A DNA stretch of 11,683 bases, from contig JAQXFJ010000350.1 in assembly GCA_029250385.1 (NCBI GenBank), positions 1 through 11,683 on the forward strand, in the 5' to 3' direction. The notes below the pieces were generated by a model. The model was not told where the DNA came from, made no database searches, and saw only the letters and a program-made list of their open reading frames with translations. The position numbers and the translations under genes were made by a program. This stretch comes from Candidatus Poseidoniaceae archaeon. Lineage in GTDB: Archaea; Thermoplasmatota; Poseidoniia; Poseidoniales; Poseidoniaceae. Shown piece by piece: positions 7,190 through 11,683 of the stretch (the stretch's first letter is position 1; each line of letters starts with the position of its first letter).

Positions 7190-7198
7190 AAATTTAAA
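7190..7198 (+). promoter_or_regulatory. TATA-like box for the DUF92 gene
   Basis: AAATTTAAA is centred at 7194 and predicts a transcript start near 7219-7221. The mRNA would then begin at the in-frame GTG (7219), or carry a leader of about 11 bases including GGTGAGG (7219-7225) before the ATG at 7231. The purine-rich GAGG, 6-7 bases before that ATG, is one of the few Shine-Dalgarno-like sites in the window. Confidence 0.5.
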
Positions 7199-7230
7199 CA
7201 AACCTTTCCGCACCGTAGGTGAGGATAAGT

Positions 7231-7992
7231 ATGGATTATCTAACTGAGGGGATAAATCAAGGTAACTTGTTTGTCACTTCAATGATAATGTTGATTCTAG
7301 TGATTGCATCCACCAAGGCTCGCTTCTTGGATACAGCTGGAGTTGCTTCAGCGGTATTTGTTGGTCTACTAGTAGGTGTTTTAGGCCACTGGAGTTGGTT
7401 ACTTATTCTACTTTCTTTCTTGGTATTTTCTCATCTTGCCACCAAATGGAAGTTCGAGGAGAAAAAAGCCAAAAATATGTCAGAAAGTGATGATGGACAT
7501 CGGGGTTGGGTAAATGTATTTGCCAACGGTAGCATTCCAGCACTAGTCGCAACTGGGGCCTTTTTGACAGAACAGTGGGAATATGGCATTTGGATGTTTG
7601 GCGCTGCTGTTTCGGTTGCTGCTGCTGATACTTTTGCCAGCGAATTTGGATGCCTTGATGAGAATGTAAGAATGATTACAACTCTTAACAAATGTGAACC
7701 CGGGGTAAACGGAGGGTTTTCCAAAACTGGACAATTAGCTGCACTAATCGGTTCGGTAATTATCGCGGTTATGACAATTGGAGCATGGTTACTAATTAAT
7801 CCAGATGAAACATTTACTTACGGATTCAACCTTGCTTTAGCAGTTATTGTCATAGGTTGGATTGGCTGTCAAATCGATAGTTTACTAGGAGCATGGTTTG
7901 AAAACCGGGGAATGTTAACCAAAGGTGGCGTTAATGCCTTGGCGATCTCTTCAGGCATGCTAATTATGTTGGCTTGGCTTAGTTGGTTTTAA
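7231..7992 (+). CDS. DUF92 (TMEM19/VTE6-like) membrane protein
   Basis: This is an integral membrane protein of 253 residues with about six hydrophobic segments (13-30, 36-50, 55-70, 103-135, 168-189 and 200-222) plus one at the C-terminus. DUF92 motifs occur in order: RGWVNVFANGSIPAL (91-105), AAADTFASEFG (130-140), PGVNGGFSKTGQLAALIG (157-174), IDSLLGAWFE (215-224) and KGGVN (231-235). The plant member VTE6 acts in phosphorylating phytyl phosphate to phytyl diphosphate for tocopherol synthesis. Archaeal lipids are isoprenoid, so a role in recycling polyprenyl or geranylgeranyl phosphates is reasonable but not shown. The ATG at 7231 is chosen for its Shine-Dalgarno-like GGTGAGG; a GTG at 7219, at the expected transcript start, would add four residues. 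It lies between the PrsW-like and thioredoxin-like membrane protein genes on the same strand. Confidence 0.85.
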   Translation: MDYLTEGINQGNLFVTSMIMLILVIASTKARFLDTAGVASAVFVGLLVGVLGHWSWLLILLSFLVFSHLATKWKFEEKKAKNMSESDDGHRGWVNVFANGSIPALVATGAFLTEQWEYGIWMFGAAVSVAAADTFASEFGCLDENVRMITTLNKCEPGVNGGFSKTGQLAALIGSVIIAVMTIGAWLLINPDETFTYGFNLALAVIVIGWIGCQIDSLLGAWFENRGMLTKGGVNALAISSGMLIMLAWLSWF

Positions 7993-8040
7993 TTAATCAA
8001 TAATCCGATAGTTATTCAACTAATACTCTCTGGTTGACTC

Positions 8041-10362
8041 ATGGGCAAGCGTATCATTAGCATTTTATTGCTAATTTTACTCATCGGAGTTATTGCCTCT
8101 AACAGTGTTTCAGCCGAAGATGATTCATATCAACCAGGGTATATTGACTGGGAAATTAATCCTGTTGAACACTTATTTGTTGAAGGTGAAACTGAACAGA
8201 CAGCGATACTTCAACGAGAAAAACCAGACCAAACAGAAGGTGGAATTAGTTTAGACCCACTATTCAACGGGGACATATTTTCCATCCAAAGCGAACCAAT
8301 ACAACACGGGTTTGCTCAAACTGTGAAAATGAGTGTTTACTTCTCAGTCTATCTAGATGATAGTGTCGGCCCTCAAACTTGTGTCAGGCAACAAAGCACA
8401 AGTCTTGGTACATCTGATGCAAGTACTACTCTAACCTACACAGTATCTTTAGCCGGACAACAGATTTATCAAGAATCTGTAACTGAAATTGTCGAAGAAA
8501 TCGGTTCTTCATCAGCATTGAATTTTTCTGGACCGGTAAATGATGTTAACATTACTGCGAACCCCGGAGATACTTTCCAATTAACGCTTTCAGGTGTTCA
8601 TAATTGCCTGGGATCTAGTGTCATGGTACAATGGGGCGGTGGCCCTGAACCACAAAATTCAGGGGGTATTTTGATAATTGGACAATTGTATCAACCAGAA
8701 ATGAATATGGTTGTTGATAATTCAAATATACCTCACATCGAATTAGACCCAATTCTTCCTTGGGGGGCTGAAGACATCAAAGAAACTAAGTGGGAAATTT
8801 GGGGACCACTTAATCAGTATGATCGTATATCACTAGATAATGATGATATGATTGAAAACTCTGCTGGAAAATCAATGCTGGAAAGACAAATTAGCGACAA
8901 TAAGTCTGTTCTAGTATGGTCTGGTAAAGAAAATCTAAAGAGTGGCGAATACAATTTACAAATTTGTATAAAAACAGTTCATGGCGATTTAAACAGTGAT
9001 TGTCACGCTTTTGGGATTCTCAGATTTGAAGTGATAGACGAAGATAATGGATTTGCTAATGCTAAACTATTTTTGACCATTACGACGGTGCTTGCACTGC
9101 TTTTATTCGTCGGTAACGCATTTAACCAAGGACTCCTAATTCCTGCACCAATACTAGGCGCTCTTTTAGTGATGATGTTATTATTTATCCCAACTGCGTT
9201 TAGTCAAAATAATCTGGGAGCAGATGCTGCTATTTACGACAATACTAGAGTTTCTAACGCAGAATTGTATGATGAGAATGAAAACTCATACACAATTGAT
9301 GAACTATTTGATGGTAAAGATGCCTTGGTAATCGGAATTGGTTTGCCTGCCTCAGAAAATATTATTGAACAGAGTAATCAATTCAACCGGACTTTAGAAA
9401 GTTATGGCGACGATGTAGCAATAATTCATATCATCTCTGGAACTAATCCCTTAACCTCTGACTTAGTACAAATGCGCGCTCAACTAAACACATCATGGCC
9501 TATTCTGTTAGACCAAAATGGACAATTTGCCGAGACTTTACCAAATGGCGTATCCGACTCAGTATTGGTCGTTGATAGAGCAATGCACGTAACCTTTAGT
9601 CAATCACCTGTCGCTTATTCAGATGACATTAGCGAAGCAATAGATGCAATTCCATCGGGAGGGGCTCAAAACCTCGCACCATATTTTGCGCTACTCTTTG
9701 GCCCTGGATTATTCTTATTCTTCATAGCCCTACCCCGAGAGGGATGGAGTCCACCTGATGAACCAGTACCTCCAGGTTCATTATGGGCTTCGATTATTGG
9801 TGCTGGGGCAGCTGGAATATTACTGGTAAATTTACCAACATTAATTTTTACAGTATTACCTATTGGCTCAGGATTGTTGTTCTATATGGATATCTTGATG
9901 ATGTTTTGGTTTGTTGAAATGGCATTCTTCACAGCTAAGAATGGTAAACCGTATGAAGCCACAATATTAGCTGGATTTATTCATCGGTTGTATTCTAAAA
10001 ATTTCCAAGATTGGCGTCCTCTAGAGGACATGGAAAGAGATGTATTGCTAGGTATTTGGTTTGGCTGGTTTGGGATTCTTGCATTCCCTGCGTTATTCCC
10101 TCAAGCAATTGGCGCAGCAATGCTCAGCGGCTTTGCCGGTATTTTACGATCGGTTTTATCATTGATACTAATTCTTCTAATGGGTGGATTAGCAATATTA
10201 TCACTAAGAATTATTGCGGCAGTTGGTGGGCCAATTTCAAGATTGTTTGGCAGGTTTGGGGCTGAATCATTCACTCAATTTGTCGGCTGGTGTATTCTAC
10301 CATTGGCAATATGGGTAGCAATCAACTCGATTTTAACAAGTATAAGCGTAGGGTTATTATGA
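8041..10362 (+). CDS. Secreted/membrane protein with degenerate thioredoxin-like domain
   Basis: This 773-residue protein is not a recognised named family. Residues 1-25 form a Sec signal peptide (MGKR, a hydrophobic core, then SVSA before EDD). Residues 26-335 are an extracytoplasmic beta-rich region with four cysteines (114, 189, 309, 321) that could form two disulfides. Two helices follow (343-361 and 366-388). Residues 390-540 resemble a TlpA/ResA-like thioredoxin fold: AELYDENENSYTIDELFDGKDALVIGIG, then the helix after the usual active site, WPILLDQNGQFAETL and VSDSVLVVDRAMHVTF. The CxxC is absent (LPASEN in its place), as is the cis-Pro before the VLVVD strand. By topology this domain should lie outside the membrane with the N-terminal region. 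Residues 546-773 contain about six further hydrophobic segments. There are 48 bases after the DUF92 gene, and a frame for an Fe-S nuclease-like protein follows 37 bases after the stop. Role unknown; a binding or assembly function fits better than redox catalysis. Confidence 0.85.
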   Translation: MGKRIISILLLILLIGVIASNSVSAEDDSYQPGYIDWEINPVEHLFVEGETEQTAILQREKPDQTEGGISLDPLFNGDIFSIQSEPIQHGFAQTVKMSVYFSVYLDDSVGPQTCVRQQSTSLGTSDASTTLTYTVSLAGQQIYQESVTEIVEEIGSSSALNFSGPVNDVNITANPGDTFQLTLSGVHNCLGSSVMVQWGGGPEPQNSGGILIIGQLYQPEMNMVVDNSNIPHIELDPILPWGAEDIKETKWEIWGPLNQYDRISLDNDDMIENSAGKSMLERQISDNKSVLVWSGKENLKSGEYNLQICIKTVHGDLNSDCHAFGILRFEVIDEDNGFANAKLFLTITTVLALLLFVGNAFNQGLLIPAPILGALLVMMLLFIPTAFSQNNLGADAAIYDNTRVSNAELYDENENSYTIDELFDGKDALVIGIGLPASENIIEQSNQFNRTLESYGDDVAIIHIISGTNPLTSDLVQMRAQLNTSWPILLDQNGQFAETLPNGVSDSVLVVDRAMHVTFSQSPVAYSDDISEAIDAIPSGGAQNLAPYFALLFGPGLFLFFIALPREGWSPPDEPVPPGSLWASIIGAGAAGILLVNLPTLIFTVLPIGSGLLFYMDILMMFWFVEMAFFTAKNGKPYEATILAGFIHRLYSKNFQDWRPLEDMERDVLLGIWFGWFGILAFPALFPQAIGAAMLSGFAGILRSVLSLILILLMGGLAILSLRIIAAVGGPISRLFGRFGAESFTQFVGWCILPLAIWVAINSILTSISVGLL

Positions 10363-10399
10363 AAACCTTGACATTGGTTGACTTTAGTTAACATAATTC

Positions 10400-11242
10400 A
10401 TGATTGAATCTACGACAAGATGGAGTATCACAAGAAGAAAGATATTTACTAACTGTGCTCGAAGATATGCAATAAAGTATGTTCACAATAACAATAAAAA
10501 ATTGATTAAACACAAAAGTAGGTATAATTCGCCATGGAATTTGATGATAAGTACCTCAAGATGCATATTTTTCGAATTATTAACTGATTTACACAGAGGT
10601 GTTATTTGGAGTGAAAAGTTAATTCAATCTAGAATTAGATTTGAACTAACTAGCCAATTGATTTCCTTTGGTATAACCGATAAGAAAATATCAAACAAAA
10701 AAAAGAATAAATTAATTTTGTATGCCTTTATTAGAATTAAAAAAATATTATGTAATTCAATCATTAATAAAATCGTTAATGGTACTATCAAAGAATGGAG
10801 TTTCCACGACCGCATTAAACCGGTCATGTTTGGTCATATTGAGGTTTACTGCTCTCCAGACATAGTTTATCGAACCAAATCAAAATGGCATTTAGTTAGA
10901 CTATCTTTTCAATCTGAAAGAATCCAGCCATATGTTGAATTAGAATTGTGTTCAATGTTATTATGGTCAAAATATAATCAATATTTACCAAATATACAAG
11001 AGAAATTTGCTCTACATGGTTTATTTTATAGTGGTGGCAAATGGAGAAATTATTCACTTATACCTAGTCAAAGAATGTTACAAGAATCAAAGCAATTATT
11101 GGAAAAGGATGTTCATAATATGAACTTACTACAAATTGAATTTATGAAAAGCATGAACCCAAATAAATTGCCATTTGCCAACTCAAACAAGTATTGTATC
11201 CGATGTCCGTACAAAATTTCATGCCCAAAATTTAATTTTTAA
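10400..11242 (+). CDS. RecB/Cas4-like Fe-S PD-(D/E)xK protein, probably lacking catalysis
   Basis: This 280-residue soluble basic protein resembles RecB/Cas4/AddB-type nucleases. The start ITRRKIFTNCARRYAIKY (10-27) matches their N-terminal 'S.S....F..C.RRY' motif with Cys19. The C-terminus YCIRCPYKISCP gives Cys266, Cys269 and Cys275. Together these make the four-cysteine set that holds a 4Fe-4S cluster in Cas4, AddB and Dna2. The core GHIEVYCSPDIVYRTKSKWHLVRLSF (145-170) has the PD (153-154), but the next strand reads VRLSF where (D/E)xK should be. Both the acid and the lysine are missing, so cleavage is doubtful. The codon use is extremely AT-rich, unlike the neighbours: I count 22 G or C among the 120 bases at 10681-10800. 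No clear TATA box precedes it, so it is probably cotranscribed with the gene 37 bases upstream. No cas genes or repeats are near. The family call is moderate; loss of catalysis is inference. Confidence 0.7.
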   Translation: MIESTTRWSITRRKIFTNCARRYAIKYVHNNNKKLIKHKSRYNSPWNLMISTSRCIFFELLTDLHRGVIWSEKLIQSRIRFELTSQLISFGITDKKISNKKKNKLILYAFIRIKKILCNSIINKIVNGTIKEWSFHDRIKPVMFGHIEVYCSPDIVYRTKSKWHLVRLSFQSERIQPYVELELCSMLLWSKYNQYLPNIQEKFALHGLFYSGGKWRNYSLIPSQRMLQESKQLLEKDVHNMNLLQIEFMKSMNPNKLPFANSNKYCIRCPYKISCPKFNF

Positions 11243-11255
11243 AAAAAAATATTGG

Positions 11256-11262
11256 TTTTTTT
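11256..11262 (+). terminator. Poly-T terminator after the nuclease-like gene
   Basis: Seven T residues lie 14 bases after the stop codon at 11242, following an A-run. This is a hairpin-less U-tract of the archaeal type, just before a new TATA box. Confidence 0.4.
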
Positions 11263-11270
11263 GAGTAGAG

Positions 11271-11280
11271 TATATAAAAT
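11271..11280 (+). promoter_or_regulatory. Strong TATA box upstream of the TPR gene
   Basis: TATATAAAAT is the best TATA match in the window. It predicts a transcript start near 11301, giving a leader of about 32 bases before the ATG at 11333. A weaker element, CTTAATAG (11303-11310), sits about 26 bases before the ATG and could drive a leaderless transcript. The leader between them contains a seven-T run (11316-11322). Confidence 0.6.
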
Positions 11281-11332
11281 CATAGTAAATGTAGCCGTCG
11301 AACTTAATAGCATTGTTTTTTTGGAATCAAAC

Positions 11333-11683
11333 ATGTCGTTAGCACCAACTGATTATGACTTCGGAAGTCCGTCGAATTATGCCTTTGCCCAAAAAATAAC
11401 ATGCAAGAGTGATGAAACCAGAAAAATGTTTGTTGAAGGATGGGGTCATATGCTCAATTACAATCATGAACAAGCAATCGCATGCTTCTTGCAGTGCACC
11501 GAAATTGAACCTGATTGTGCAATGGCTTGGTGGGGTGTTTCTTACTGTGTTTCATCAAGTTACAACTGGCCACCAGGATTAGGTTCGGGACATGACCCTA
11601 TTCAACAAGCATTATCCGTAATGGACGATTGTACTGAATTAGAACAAGATCTAATCAGGGCGTTATCAACTCGACATTCGGCA
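11333..11683 (+). CDS. TPR-repeat protein, N-terminal part
   Basis: An open frame of 117 codons runs from the ATG at 11333 to the right edge with no stop, so the C-terminus is missing. Residues 35-70 read as a tetratricopeptide-type helical pair: FVEGWGHMLNYNHEQAIACFLQCTEIEPDCAMAWWGVSY, quoted here in overlapping parts: GHMLNYNHEQAIACF and EIEPDCAMAWWGVSY. The 'NYNHEQAI..F......P.CAMA.WG..Y' pattern is typical of a widespread family of stand-alone TPR proteins of unknown role, in which the repeat is followed by an insertion such as SYNWPPGLG. Residues 88 onward (IQQALSVMDDCTELEQDLIRAL) start the next helical pair. There is no signal peptide. TPR units usually mediate protein-protein contacts. 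Cysteine is frequent for a short segment. Confidence 0.75.
   Translation, partial: MSLAPTDYDFGSPSNYAFAQKITCKSDETRKMFVEGWGHMLNYNHEQAIACFLQCTEIEPDCAMAWWGVSYCVSSSYNWPPGLGSGHDPIQQALSVMDDCTELEQDLIRALSTRHSA

Noticed and set aside
10400..11242. Cas4 of a CRISPR-Cas system
   Set aside because: The cysteine pattern is similar, but (D/E)xK is missing, there are no other cas genes, and I see no repeat-spacer array.

Overview
This is about 11.7 kb of AT-rich DNA that reads as archaeal. The evidence is a box C/D guide RNA, a class confined to archaea and eukaryotes, with textbook geometry between two genes. TATA-like boxes also sit about 26 bases before several start codons, as expected for leaderless archaeal mRNAs, and Shine-Dalgarno sites are scarce. 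The gene mix (MMPL-type transporter, ALDH4A1-like P5C dehydrogenase, PrsW-like protease, DUF92 protein, signal-peptide membrane proteins) fits a marine planktonic euryarchaeon of the Poseidoniia (Marine Group II/III) type. That placement is inference from general resemblance, not from a marker gene.

Layout: (1) 1-2941, minus strand: an MMPL/RND transporter followed by a truncated gene with two tudor/SH3-like segments, which has its own TATA box in the 42-base gap. (2) 2942-3043: a divergent promoter region. (3) 3044-5233, plus strand: methionine sulfoxide reductase MsrA, then delta-1-pyrroline-5-carboxylate dehydrogenase. (4) 5212-5520, minus strand: a small two-helix membrane protein whose 3' end overlaps the dehydrogenase gene by 22 bases. 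(5) 5609-5678: the box C/D sRNA. (6) 5711-10362, plus strand: a PrsW-family intramembrane protease homologue, a DUF92 membrane protein, and a large secreted/membrane protein with a redox-dead thioredoxin-like domain. (7) 10400-11242: a very AT-rich gene resembling RecB/Cas4-type Fe-S nucleases but lacking the (D/E)xK motif. (8) 11333 to the end: the start of a TPR protein.

The genes do not form one pathway. MsrA (protein repair) and P5C dehydrogenase (proline/glutamate metabolism) are housekeeping. The right half is rich in membrane proteins that may belong to envelope physiology. I see no tRNA, rRNA, insertion sequence, integrase or CRISPR array, and no gene-free stretch over 300 bases. The longest gap, 5521-5710, holds the sRNA and promoters.

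The best find is the sRNA. It has a perfect 5-bp terminal stem, a 3-nt kink-turn bulge, C, D', C' and D boxes, and a canonical 12-nt D guide that appears to match the A-loop of 23S rRNA.
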